From NCBI RefSeq assembly GCF_029238095.1, contig NZ_JAQWGS010000022.1, positions 1 through 64,000 on the forward strand: 64,000 nucleotides of DNA, given 5' to 3'. This DNA comes from Lacinutrix sp. Lineage in GTDB: Bacteria > Bacteroidota > Bacteroidia > Flavobacteriales > Flavobacteriaceae. This document shows positions 53,856 through 62,306 of the stretch, in pieces (position 1 is the stretch's first letter; each line of letters opens with the position of its first letter). The notes below the pieces were generated by a model. The model was given only the letters and a program-made list of their open reading frames with translations, was not told where the DNA came from and ran no database searches. The translations under genes and the position numbers were made by a program.

Positions 53856-55106
53856 TTATAAAATAGTTTTGTTGTTTGCAATTATACCATAAACTTCACC
53901 TTTTAAATCTTTATTTAAAAATAGACTGTTTTTAGATTTTGAAAGTATATTTTGAGTTGTAAACATATATTTTGTGTCTGGATTAAATAGCGTTAAATCT
54001 GCTTTTTTGCCTTCGCTTATAGTATTTTCTTCTGCCTTAAACCTAGCTTTTCCTTTGGTTAATAATTGTACAGTCTTTTTAGTAGAAAATAGTGTTTGTA
54101 AAGCACCAAAAGCACTTTCAAGACCTACAGTTCCATAGTCTGCAAAATCGAATTCTACTTTTTTGTCTTCAATAGTTAGTGGATTATGGTCGCTAGTCAC
54201 CATGTCTATGGTGCCATCTTTAACACCTTCTATTAATGCATCGATATCGCTTTGCGTTCTTAGAGGAGGCAATACTTTAAAATGGGTATTAAAATCGTAT
54301 AGTTCACTATCTAATAAGCATAGATTGTGAATAGCAACACTACAAGTAACATCTAGTTTTTTCTGTTTTGCTTGTCTAATTAAAGCTACAGATTCTGCTG
54401 TTGAGATTGTTGGGATATGTAATTTTCCACCTGTATATTCTAGTAAATACAAGTCGCGTGCGACTTGCAAAGCTTCAGCTAGACTAGGATTTCCTTTTAA
54501 ACCCAAACTAGTACTTGTAATATTTTCGTTCATAACACCTTGACCAGAAATTTTATTTTCTTGAGGGAAGGAGCACACTAAACCATCAAAATTACTTGCA
54601 TATTGCAAAGCGATTTTTAAGAGATTAGGATTTGTAATTGGTTTTTTATAGTCTGAGAATGCTACAGCTCCAGCGGTCGTCATATCAAACAATTCTGCTA
54701 AATCTACACTCTCACTATTTTTAGTTAAAGCTCCTATTGGTAATACCGTTACAGCATGGTTTAATGCTTTCATTTTAATAAAAGCAACATCTGCATTGGT
54801 ATCTATTATTGGGTGTGTGTTGGCTTGCAAAGCCACAGTTGTAAATCCAGATTTTGCAGCTGTTTTTAATCCGTTTTCTATAGTTTCTCGATCTTCAAAA
54901 CCAGGTTCACCAAAGCAGACACTACTATCAAACCAACCTTGTGAAACATGTAAATTATCACGTTTAATTTCTTTGTAATTACCTTTGTTTTTAATGGTTT
55001 TGGCAATTTTTGAAATCTTACCTTTTTCAATTAAAATGTCTTGAGTAGTGTTGTGAAAATTACTCTTGGAATCAATTATTGTTGCAGATTTGATAAGTAC
55101 GTTCAT
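53856..55106 (-). CDS. Dihydroorotase-like protein lacking the HxH metal site
   Basis: A 416-residue amidohydrolase-fold protein. The N-terminal beta-sandwich part (LIKSATIIDSKS) and the TIM-barrel segments (DFADYGTVGLESAFGALQTL) match PyrC-type dihydroorotases. The first metal motif, normally DxHxHxREPG, reads WFDSSVCFGEPGFED, so both histidines are lost. The later CSVAIHNLCLLD retains one His, and the DHAP-like element is TSDHNPLT. A conserved Lys equivalent to the carbamylated bridging residue is also not evident in GAVAFSDYKKP. The protein is probably catalytically inactive as a dihydroorotase and may be structural or have a new role, like the inactive pDHO partner of some aspartate transcarbamylases. 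It overlaps the BatA-like gene by four bases (ATGA). Confidence 0.85.
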   Translation of the reverse strand: MNVLIKSATIIDSKSNFHNTTQDILIEKGKISKIAKTIKNKGNYKEIKRDNLHVSQGWFDSSVCFGEPGFEDRETIENGLKTAAKSGFTTVALQANTHPIIDTNADVAFIKMKALNHAVTVLPIGALTKNSESVDLAELFDMTTAGAVAFSDYKKPITNPNLLKIALQYASNFDGLVCSFPQENKISGQGVMNENITSTSLGLKGNPSLAEALQVARDLYLLEYTGGKLHIPTISTAESVALIRQAKQKKLDVTCSVAIHNLCLLDSELYDFNTHFKVLPPLRTQSDIDALIEGVKDGTIDMVTSDHNPLTIEDKKVEFDFADYGTVGLESAFGALQTLFSTKKTVQLLTKGKARFKAEENTISEGKKADLTLFNPDTKYMFTTQNILSKSKNSLFLNKDLKGEVYGIIANNKTIL

Positions 55107-57028
55107 TTAAAAAATTTTAAGATGAGCATTTCAATAATTAAAAGTATTAATGCTAAAATAACAAACCATTTCCATAGCTCGTTTACTTTAGTGTCATTTT
55201 TTATAGTGTTAAAAGCATCTGAGATAGAATTACTAATCGTTACATTATCAAGATTAGAAAAATTTTGGTACACCAAAATACTTTCATTTCTATTGTAATT
55301 GTAGCTTACGTTTTCTATAATTTCAGCTTTGTTTTTTATGTTGTAAATTCCAGATTTTTCAGGAATATCTATTGTTGTAATGGCTACTTTGTTGTTGAAA
55401 TATTGCTGCTGAGGTATCACTTTAGAACTCTCGCTTACTAAAGTTAAAACCGCATCTTGTTGTAAGTCTGTAACAATATCGAAGGTGTTTTCTTTACCTA
55501 TTGTGTAGTATAAATTTGCTAATTTTAAACTGCGTTTTGAAATGTTATAAAACGTAGGAACAATTAAATTAATATCTTGAAAACTAGAGTTGTTTTTGTT
55601 TAGAGCAGCAGTAAATACAAAGGTGTTATTGTTTTCGGATAAAAATGGTTTGCCATCTTCAAATTGAAGTACTGCTTTCGCATTACTTAAGTTTTGAGGA
55701 TAATAAGAATTTATTTTTGGATACTGAAAATTTGAAACCTGTTTCTCAAAAACACCATCACTGTATAAAGGATGAGAATAGTTAATGTTTGTAAGGCGTT
55801 TTTCGGTTTCAGATTGCTTAGTAAAAGGCGCAAAATTGTAATTTGAAAGTAGATTGTTATACTCTTGAATATTAATGTTGTTTGAAGGGATAACAACCAA
55901 AACACCACCATTATTTGTAAACCCTTTTAAAGCAGTTACTAGAGAACTTGGAATTTGATTTAGCTCGTTTAATACAATAAGGTTTTGATTAGCAATAGCA
56001 CTGTAATTTAATTGGTTGAATGCTGTTGCATTATAATTAAATTCGGTACTAGAATAAATACTCTTTAAAAAAGTATCGTTTGCCTCATTAATACTTAAAA
56101 CGTTTATTTTAGAGTTGTTATTTATGTTGAAAAACAAGGTGTTGTCGAACTGAAGATTAGTATCGTCTATTGTTACTTTTCCGTTAACACTTTCGTTTGC
56201 AGGTAAGGTGAAAATTGTAGTGGCTTTATCTGCTATTTTTATAGAGGTTTTGGTTAATAAACTGCCATTATTGTATAAAGAAACAGGAAGATTTTCTATT
56301 GTGTTTCCGGTATTCTTTAGGCTAACTATTAACTCAATATTACTAGAGGTTCTTTTAGAAATGTATAAGCTATCTATACTAATGTTAGCTTTGCTTACTG
56401 GTTTTAACTGGACTAAGCTTAAATTAGTTTCATTATTGTTAGTATTGAAATTCAACTCTTTTTGCTGAAAATCACTAACAAAAACTAAGTTCTTAATGGT
56501 ATTTTGATTTTTAGAAAAATACTTTTTACTTTTCAAAACAGCAGCATCGTAAGGTAATTGGTTTGTAGAGTAATTGAGTTGCAATAAATCGTTTGTTATT
56601 GTTTTAACAGTTGTTTGCCTAAAAGCATTATCATTTGTAATCAACGAGATGTTTTCAGCTTCAGGCACATTACTAATAATATCGCTAACTGCTCTTTTTA
56701 GCAATTCGCCTTTATCTCCTTTTGCTTGCATACTAAACGAGTTATCTAAAAAGATTACAGTTTCAGTTTTAGTATTAAAAGTTTTGTTTTTTGATGTGAA
56801 TGGTTGTGCGAAAGCGATAACAATTGCTGCTAGAATTCCCATTCTAGTAAACAATGTAAGCCATTTTTTTATTTGTGCACTTTTACGAGTTTGTAAGGTA
56901 ATTTGCTTTAAAAAAGCCACGTTTGTAAAGGCTTCCTTTTGGAATTTACGCAACTGAAATAAATGAACAATAATTGGGATTAGCAGTAAGAATAAGCCGT
57001 AAAGAAGTTCTGGATGTTTAAACTGCAT
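55103..57028 (-). CDS. BatA-like protein with VWA domain
   Basis: A 641-residue inner-membrane protein. The N-terminus (FKHPELLYGLFLLLIPIIVHLFQLRKFQ, quoted in part) is the BatA domain with its first two transmembrane segments. A VWA-type domain follows with the MIDAS sequence FLDNSFSMQAKGD. The large remainder is periplasmic and beta-rich, and a final transmembrane segment (WFVILALILLIIEMLIL) ends the protein. BatA-like proteins are envelope proteins of Bacteroidota linked to stress tolerance. It is the first gene of an operon with the dihydroorotase-like, DUF4870 and esterase genes; a -7 box lies 17 bases upstream. Confidence 0.87.
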   Translation of the reverse strand: MQFKHPELLYGLFLLLIPIIVHLFQLRKFQKEAFTNVAFLKQITLQTRKSAQIKKWLTLFTRMGILAAIVIAFAQPFTSKNKTFNTKTETVIFLDNSFSMQAKGDKGELLKRAVSDIISNVPEAENISLITNDNAFRQTTVKTITNDLLQLNYSTNQLPYDAAVLKSKKYFSKNQNTIKNLVFVSDFQQKELNFNTNNNETNLSLVQLKPVSKANISIDSLYISKRTSSNIELIVSLKNTGNTIENLPVSLYNNGSLLTKTSIKIADKATTIFTLPANESVNGKVTIDDTNLQFDNTLFFNINNNSKINVLSINEANDTFLKSIYSSTEFNYNATAFNQLNYSAIANQNLIVLNELNQIPSSLVTALKGFTNNGGVLVVIPSNNINIQEYNNLLSNYNFAPFTKQSETEKRLTNINYSHPLYSDGVFEKQVSNFQYPKINSYYPQNLSNAKAVLQFEDGKPFLSENNNTFVFTAALNKNNSSFQDINLIVPTFYNISKRSLKLANLYYTIGKENTFDIVTDLQQDAVLTLVSESSKVIPQQQYFNNKVAITTIDIPEKSGIYNIKNKAEIIENVSYNYNRNESILVYQNFSNLDNVTISNSISDAFNTIKNDTKVNELWKWFVILALILLIIEMLILKFFK

Positions 57029-57045
57029 TGCTTTTTTTGATTAGG

Positions 57046-57053
57046 CAAATATA
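57046..57053 (-). promoter_or_regulatory. -7 promoter box (TATATTTG)
   Basis: A perfect TAnnTTTG on the minus strand 17 bases before the ATG at 57028; likely promoter of the BatA-like operon. Confidence 0.5.
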
Positions 57054-57079
57054 AAACTAATACTGAAATATGAGAAGCT

Positions 57080-58087
57080 TTAACAAAAGAAAAAATAATC
57101 ATGCATAGATTCTTTATTTAATTTTGAAAAATACTTTCTAATAATTGCTTGTTCGTCTTTATTAGCCACATTAATAATACTTTGAAAATTATCTAAAGTT
57201 TCTAGATACTTAAAGGCTTTCATTTCTTTTTCATAAATATGTTTACCAATTTTTTTTGGGTTATCGCAAATCCAATCAAAATCAACATTATTGGCTATCA
57301 GTTTTTTTGCAACGGTTTTTCCTTTTTTTCCTGCTCCCCAAATAACTAATGGTCGTGAACTATCGTATTCTAACTTTAAAAAGTAATGCAGCTTGAGGTC
57401 AATAAAACTGTTTTCGGCATAATTAATATCTGTTCTCGAGGCTCTTGTTCCATAATCTCTCCAATAGTGTAAAACGGTATCGCAAGCAAGGACTTTGTAA
57501 TTGGCTTGGTAAAACCTAAAGGCTAAATCGTAATCTTCAGGATAACGTGTTGGATTAAAAGCGTCTATTGCTAATAAATCGGCTCTATTAATCATCCAGC
57601 AAGGTGATGGGATAACACACTCTTTATATATTTCAGAATAGTTACTTCCGTTTAATGTTAAGCTGTTTAACCATGCTTCATATTTTCTATAACCATCGCT
57701 TATCCCTTCTTTAGAAAAATAATGAACTAATCCAGTTGCTATATAACTTTGTCCATGTTGTAGAAGATTATTAATTAGGATCTCTAGTTTAATTTCAGAC
57801 ATAATATCATCACTATCCATTCTAGTAATGTAGTCGCCTTTAGATTTTGAAAACGCTAGTTTTAAGGCATTAATAATACCAGAACCATCATTTTTATAGA
57901 GCTTTATTCTTTTGTCCTTATTAGCGTAGTCTTCAACTAAATCATAGCTTTTATCTGTAGAATGGTCGTCGATTATTAAAAGTTCCCAATTGCTATAGGT
58001 TTGATTAATTATGGAGTTTATACACTCTCTAAGAAATAATTCGGTATTTTTAAAAGGAATTAATATGCTAATTAATGGCTGCTTCAT
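57080..58087 (-). CDS. Glycosyltransferase family 2 with C-terminal Rossmann-like domain
   Basis: A 335-residue protein. Residues 1-220 are a GT-A domain: ISILIPFKNTELFLRECI, LLIIDDHSTDKSYDL, YITRMDSDDIMSEIKLE with the DSDD metal site, and CWMINRADLLAIDAF. Residues about 240-335 form an extra domain that starts RPLVIWGAGKKGKTVAKKLI and resembles a nucleotide-binding Rossmann fold (GAGKKG). The frame extends to 58126, but the family N-terminus begins at the ATG at 58087 (MKQPLISIL). It stands alone, away from the main glycan island, next to a divergently oriented M61 peptidase. Confidence 0.82.
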   Translation of the reverse strand: MKQPLISILIPFKNTELFLRECINSIINQTYSNWELLIIDDHSTDKSYDLVEDYANKDKRIKLYKNDGSGIINALKLAFSKSKGDYITRMDSDDIMSEIKLEILINNLLQHGQSYIATGLVHYFSKEGISDGYRKYEAWLNSLTLNGSNYSEIYKECVIPSPCWMINRADLLAIDAFNPTRYPEDYDLAFRFYQANYKVLACDTVLHYWRDYGTRASRTDINYAENSFIDLKLHYFLKLEYDSSRPLVIWGAGKKGKTVAKKLIANNVDFDWICDNPKKIGKHIYEKEMKAFKYLETLDNFQSIINVANKDEQAIIRKYFSKLNKESMHDYFFFC

Positions 58088-58140
58088 GATATGCAAGATA
58101 CTATTCTCTATTATTTCATTTAACACTAATTAACAAAATT

Positions 58141-58174
58141 TTGCGTCTAATATCTGTAACAGATTGTACATTTG
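58141..58174 (+). promoter_or_regulatory. Promoter (-33 TTG, -7 TACATTTG)
   Basis: TTG (58141-58143) and TACATTTG (58167-58174) are 23 bases apart on the plus strand, upstream of the M61 gene at 58238, with a leader of about 55-60 bases. Confidence 0.55.
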
Positions 58175-58237
58175 TGCGTCTTAATATTTTAAACCATTAA
58201 AATAAAATCAAAATACCATTAACATAAAATCAAAACA

Positions 58238-60142
58238 ATGAAAAAACATTTATTAAGTGCTGTATTTGCAGGCTTGCTTCTAGTTGGTTGTAATGCTTCA
58301 AAAACAGGTGGTGAAAAATCTACCAACGATTTAGCCACTTTAAACCCAATTGAAACTACTTTAGACTTAACTAAAGTAATTGATGATAAAGCACCAGTAA
58401 CTATAAATCCTGGGCGTTTTACAGCAGAAACAGTAACCTATAGATTGCCAAGAGTAGTACAAGGAACCTACTCTGTTAGTGATTTTGGGAAGTATATAGA
58501 CGATTTTAAAGCGCTTGATTACCAAGGAAATGAATTAGCTGTAGAAAAAACAGATACTAATACATGGACCATAAGTAACGCTACTAATTTAAACGTAATT
58601 ACTTACAACGTTAACGATACGTTTGACATGGAAGTTCAAGGTGGAATAGGAGGAGATGTTCCTTTTTCTCCAGCAGGAACTAATATTGAATCTACAAACT
58701 TTGTATTAAACTTACATGGTTTTATTGGGTATTTTGATGCTTTAAAGAATGCACAATACACCTTAGATGTTGTTTCTCCAAAATCTATGGTTAAAACATC
58801 TGCTTTACAAGAATCTGGATCAAAAATGAGCGCAGACGGAATGTCTGTAACTACCAGCTATGCTGCACCACGATATTTTGATATTACAGATAACCCAATG
58901 TTTTATGGCGCTTTAGATGTTGAAGAATTTCAAGTTGGAGACATTAAAATTGTATTAAGTGTCTATTCTCCAAACAAAGTACATTCTGCCGAGAAAATTA
59001 AGGCAGTCATGGAAAAAATGATGCAAGCACAAAAAACATATTTAGGAGATGTAAACACAACTCCTCGTTATGATATTTATTTATATCTATCTGAAGGTAA
59101 ACCAGAATCACCAAAAGGATTTGGAGCCTTAGAGCACCACACATCTACAGTAGTGGTTTTACCAGAATCTATGCCAGACGAAGCTCTAGCAGAAAGCATG
59201 ATTGATGTGGTGTCTCACGAGTTTTTTCATATTGTAACTCCATTAAGTGTACACTCTGAAGATGTACATTATTTCGATTATAACCAACCAACATTCTCTA
59301 AGCATTTATGGATGTATGAAGGTGTAACAGAATATTTTGCAACCTTATTTCAAGTCGATCAAGGTTTAGTATCAGACGATGAGTTTTACACCAAAATTAT
59401 GGGTAAAATTAAATCTGCTGCAGGTATGAACGACTCTATGAGTTTTACAGAAATGAGTGAAAACGTATTAGATGCACCTTATGCACCACAATATTATAAT
59501 GTTTACCTAAAAGGAGCATTAATAGGTATGTGTATAGATATTATTATGCGTGAAGAAAGTAATGGTACTAGAGGTATTTTATCTTTAATGAAAGAATTAT
59601 CTCTTAAATATGGCAAAAACAAGCCATTTGAAGACGATAAGCTTATAGCTGAAATTACAGAAATGACTTATCCATCTGTTGGCGAATTTTTAAATACGCA
59701 TGTTGTTGGTGGAACACCAATTAACTACAACGACTTTTTTGCTAAAGCAGGTTTAAAATTAACTGAAGCTAAAGTGAAAACAAATTACCTTCAAAACGAT
59801 GGTGTACTAATTTTTGCTCCAGATATGGCAACCATGTCTATTCCTTTCTCTGAAGCTGTTAAAAACAATAGTTTTTGGGCAGAAAATGGAGTTTTACCAG
59901 GAGATGTTATTAAAACTATAGATGGTAAAGCGTTAACAATGGCAAATGCACAACAAATGTTAACTGAAGTTTTTATGTGGAAACCAGGTAGAGAAGTAGA
60001 TGTTAGATTAGACAGAAACGGTAAAGAAATTGTGGTAAAAACTACATTAACACAATCTTACACTACTGGTTCTAGTTTAGCTGTAGATCCAAATGCTACA
60101 CCAAAGCAAAATGCTTTACGTGAAGCTTGGTTAAGAGGATAA
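58238..60142 (+). CDS. M61 family metallopeptidase with PDZ domain, lipoprotein
   Basis: A 634-residue lipoprotein: the signal peptide ends with the lipobox LLVGC (Cys18). The central catalytic domain has the zinc site SHEFFHIVTPLS with HExxH, and a third ligand Glu in YEGVTEYFATLF. A PDZ-like domain follows near 500-600 (GVLPGDVIKTIDGKALTM, WKPGREVDVRLDRNGK). This is the arrangement of glycyl aminopeptidase-like M61 enzymes, which trim peptides at the outer or inner membrane. It has a promoter with -33 and -7 elements and a strong terminator behind it, so it is a single-gene unit. Confidence 0.9.
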   Translation: MKKHLLSAVFAGLLLVGCNASKTGGEKSTNDLATLNPIETTLDLTKVIDDKAPVTINPGRFTAETVTYRLPRVVQGTYSVSDFGKYIDDFKALDYQGNELAVEKTDTNTWTISNATNLNVITYNVNDTFDMEVQGGIGGDVPFSPAGTNIESTNFVLNLHGFIGYFDALKNAQYTLDVVSPKSMVKTSALQESGSKMSADGMSVTTSYAAPRYFDITDNPMFYGALDVEEFQVGDIKIVLSVYSPNKVHSAEKIKAVMEKMMQAQKTYLGDVNTTPRYDIYLYLSEGKPESPKGFGALEHHTSTVVVLPESMPDEALAESMIDVVSHEFFHIVTPLSVHSEDVHYFDYNQPTFSKHLWMYEGVTEYFATLFQVDQGLVSDDEFYTKIMGKIKSAAGMNDSMSFTEMSENVLDAPYAPQYYNVYLKGALIGMCIDIIMREESNGTRGILSLMKELSLKYGKNKPFEDDKLIAEITEMTYPSVGEFLNTHVVGGTPINYNDFFAKAGLKLTEAKVKTNYLQNDGVLIFAPDMATMSIPFSEAVKNNSFWAENGVLPGDVIKTIDGKALTMANAQQMLTEVFMWKPGREVDVRLDRNGKEIVVKTTLTQSYTTGSSLAVDPNATPKQNALREAWLRG

Positions 60143-60168
60143 AAATAGAGTAAATTATTATATATATT

Positions 60169-60204
60169 AAAACCGAGTCTTTATTTAAAGATTCGGTTTT
60201 TTTT
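60169..60204. terminator. Bidirectional Rho-independent terminator
   Basis: AAAACCGA-G-TCTTT pairs with AAAGA-T-TCGGTTTT around a four-base loop (one G-T pair), followed by T-runs on the plus strand and A-runs that give T on the minus strand. It lies between the convergent M61 and TIGR02757 genes. Confidence 0.8.
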
Positions 60205-60206
60205 AT

Positions 60207-60971
60207 CTAAAAACCTTCAAAAACACCTAATCCAAATAACGCAAAATCATATTTTACTGGATCTTTAGTATCAAGCTTTCTTAACGCAGCATCTAATTCT
60301 AATAAAGCTTTTCCATCGTTTTGTTTACGCTTTAATAAACCTAATTTTCTAGCAACGTTACCAGAATGCACATCTAACGGACAAGATAATTGGGATGGTG
60401 AGAGGCTTCTCCAAATACCAAAATCTACTCCTGTACTATCATTTCTTACCATCCAACGTAAAAACATATTAATACGTTTTGCAGCAGACTTTCTTAAGGG
60501 ATCACTAACGTGTTTTTCGGTACGTTTTAAATGTTCAATCTCAAAAAAGGTGTGTTTAAAATGGTGAATGGCATGTTGTAACGACTGCTTTTCTGCGTGT
60601 TTTGCAAAAACGGCTTCCAATCCATTATGGTTTTTATAGATATGCTGAAGACTTTTAATAAAGCTTATAAAGTCTATACCATTAAAGGTTCTGTGTACAA
60701 AAGACTCTAGCTTTTCTAAATCAGATTCTTGATGGTGCATTACAAAATCGTAAGGTGAATGCTCTAATAAAGTCATCATTTTATTAGCATTATTAATAAT
60801 ACTTTTTCTGTTTCCCCAAGCAATAGTTGCGCTTAAGAAACCTGCAATTTCAATGTCTTCTTTTTTACTAAATTGATGCGGAATTTGAATAGGATCACTA
60901 GTAATAAAGTCTGGTCTATTGTATAATTCGACTTTAATATCTAGAAATTCTTTGAGTTCGCTTTTGGTCAT
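60207..60971 (-). CDS. TIGR02757 (DUF2400) family protein
   Basis: A 254-residue soluble protein matching the TIGR02757 family: FLSATIAWGNRKSIINNANKM near 45-65, FNGIDFISFIKSL, RKSAAKRINMFLRWMVRNDSTGVDFGIW (quoted in parts), CPLDVHSGNVARKLGL, and KYDFALFGLGVFE at the C-terminus. The family is widespread in Bacteroidota; the resemblance to helix-hairpin-helix DNA glycosylases suggests a nucleic-acid role, but none is established as far as I know. It is a single gene; a terminator lies immediately beyond its stop. Confidence 0.9.
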   Translation of the reverse strand: MTKSELKEFLDIKVELYNRPDFITSDPIQIPHQFSKKEDIEIAGFLSATIAWGNRKSIINNANKMMTLLEHSPYDFVMHHQESDLEKLESFVHRTFNGIDFISFIKSLQHIYKNHNGLEAVFAKHAEKQSLQHAIHHFKHTFFEIEHLKRTEKHVSDPLRKSAAKRINMFLRWMVRNDSTGVDFGIWRSLSPSQLSCPLDVHSGNVARKLGLLKRKQNDGKALLELDAALRKLDTKDPVKYDFALFGLGVFEGF

Positions 60972-61018
60972 TTTTTTATAAATTAGAATATATAATGTAA
61001 TATAGGTAAACAGTTAAA

Positions 61019-61049
61019 ATAAAAAATCCTCATCGATTGATGAGGATTT
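61019..61049 (-). terminator. Rho-independent terminator
   Basis: An 11-bp perfect stem (AAATCCTCATC / GATGAGGATTT) with a four-base loop and a T-tract on the minus strand. It lies 25 bases after the stop of the frameshifted gene at 61074-61500. Confidence 0.8.
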
Positions 61050-61073
61050 ATATTTTTTTTTTTTGAGTTTTAT

Positions 61074-61500
61074 CTATTTCACGCGATTAAAAACAATGGC
61101 GTCTGTAGAAAAATCTGTAGGACGTGTTGTGCCACCTCCAAAGGTCATTGCCATTTGCATCTCGTCGCTAGATTTCATATTTATTATACCTTTTAAGCGT
61201 CCTAATTCTGTATCTGTACTATTTATCTATTATAATAAAATCGATAGCAGTTGGAGACGATTTGTAGTCTACAACATATTTCATAGATGCAGTAACACCT
61301 TGATGATCGTAAGATTTCCCTCCCATTTCTTGACCGTTAAATTCAAAGGTTGCAAATCCCTCACTAGATAAGGTTAAAAACCCAATATCTCCTTTGTCTT
61401 TTCCTTTCCAACGTCCTACATGTTCACCTTCCGAAATGGTAAATGAGCATAAAATTAGTAATGCTACAAGAACAAAAGATAATTTTTTTAATATTTTCAT
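61074..61500 (-). pseudogene. Small secreted protein gene disrupted by a frameshift (TIGR03067-like end)
   Basis: From the ATG at 61500 the frame encodes a signal peptide (MKILKKLSFVLVALLILCSF) and a beta-rich domain (GRWKGKDKGDIGFLTLSSEG, GQEMGGKSYDHQGVTASM) up to DFIIIDK and a TAG at 61221-61219. The protein then continues one frame away: NSTDTELGRLKGIINMKSS, DEMQMAMTFGGGTTRPTDF and a TAG at 61076-61074. The second part resembles the C-terminal KG-I-x-M and RPT-F pattern of TIGR03067-type domains. The join is at an A-run near 61222-61224 and needs one base less or two more. A sequencing error is possible. Expected length if intact is about 141 residues. Confidence 0.72.
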
Positions 61501-61586
61501 AATCAGTTTTATAAATTTAGAGTTACAATATAAATTAATAATTAAAAAAAAAACTAATTAATTATTGAAGTGACTAATTTAATAGA

Positions 61587-62246
61587 TTATTCCATTTTAC
61601 CATCAACCATAACTAATTTGCGGTCTGCTAGATCTGCTAATTCTTCGTTGTGAGTAACAATAACAAAGGTTTGGCCAAACTGGTCACGTAGTTTAAAAAA
61701 CAGATTATGAAGGTTCTCTGCGCTTTCGCTGTCTAAGTTTCCCGAAGGCTCATCGGCATAAATAATGCTTGGATTATTTATTAAAGCTCTTGCAACAGCA
61801 ACACGTTGTTGTTCACCACCAGATAACTCGTTGGGTTTATGGTTGTACCTATGTGATAACCCTAAAAAGTCAAGAAGTTCTTTAGCGCGTTTTATGGCTT
61901 CGGCTTTTGGCGTTTTTTTAATGTAAGCAGGAATACAAACGTTTTCTAAGGCAGTAAATTCTGGTAGTAATTGATGAAACTGAAAAATAAAACCAATGTG
62001 TTCATTTCTAAACTTTGCCATTTGCTTTTCAGAAAGGGAACTTATATCTTCTTCGTTAATAACAAGAGTGGCATTATTGGTTTTAGAGATACGATCTAAA
62101 GTTCCTAGAATGTGTAGTAAAGTCGTTTTTCCAGCACCAGAAGCGCCAACAATAGATACGATTTCACCTTTTTTTATGTGTACATTTACACCTTTTAATA
62201 CATGTAAATCGTCGTAATATTTATGAATGTTATTAGCTTTAATCAT
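61587..62246 (-). CDS. lolD: Lipoprotein-releasing ABC transporter ATPase LolD
   Basis: A 219-residue ATPase. It has Walker [10 protein letters not shown] (34-42), Q-loop [18 protein letters not shown] (LolD/MacB type), signature LSGGEQQR (about 138-145) and Walker [13 protein letters not shown], followed by VTHNEELA. It releases outer-membrane-bound lipoproteins from the inner membrane with LolC/E partners, which are not in this window. It follows the DUF5916 gene by 60 bases on the same strand with no terminator between them. Confidence 0.9.
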   Translation of the reverse strand: MIKANNIHKYYDDLHVLKGVNVHIKKGEIVSIVGASGAGKTTLLHILGTLDRISKTNNATLVINEEDISSLSEKQMAKFRNEHIGFIFQFHQLLPEFTALENVCIPAYIKKTPKAEAIKRAKELLDFLGLSHRYNHKPNELSGGEQQRVAVARALINNPSIIYADEPSGNLDSESAENLHNLFFKLRDQFGQTFVIVTHNEELADLADRKLVMVDGKME

Positions 62247-62306
62247 AGTAGTAAATCAAAGTTTGAAAGTACTACATTACAATTAAAAGAGCAAGATTTA
62301 AAAGAC

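Noticed and set aside
53856-55106. Assigning pyrC to the dihydroorotase-like gene
   Set aside because: The catalytic HxH is absent, so the symbol would imply an activity that the sequence does not support.
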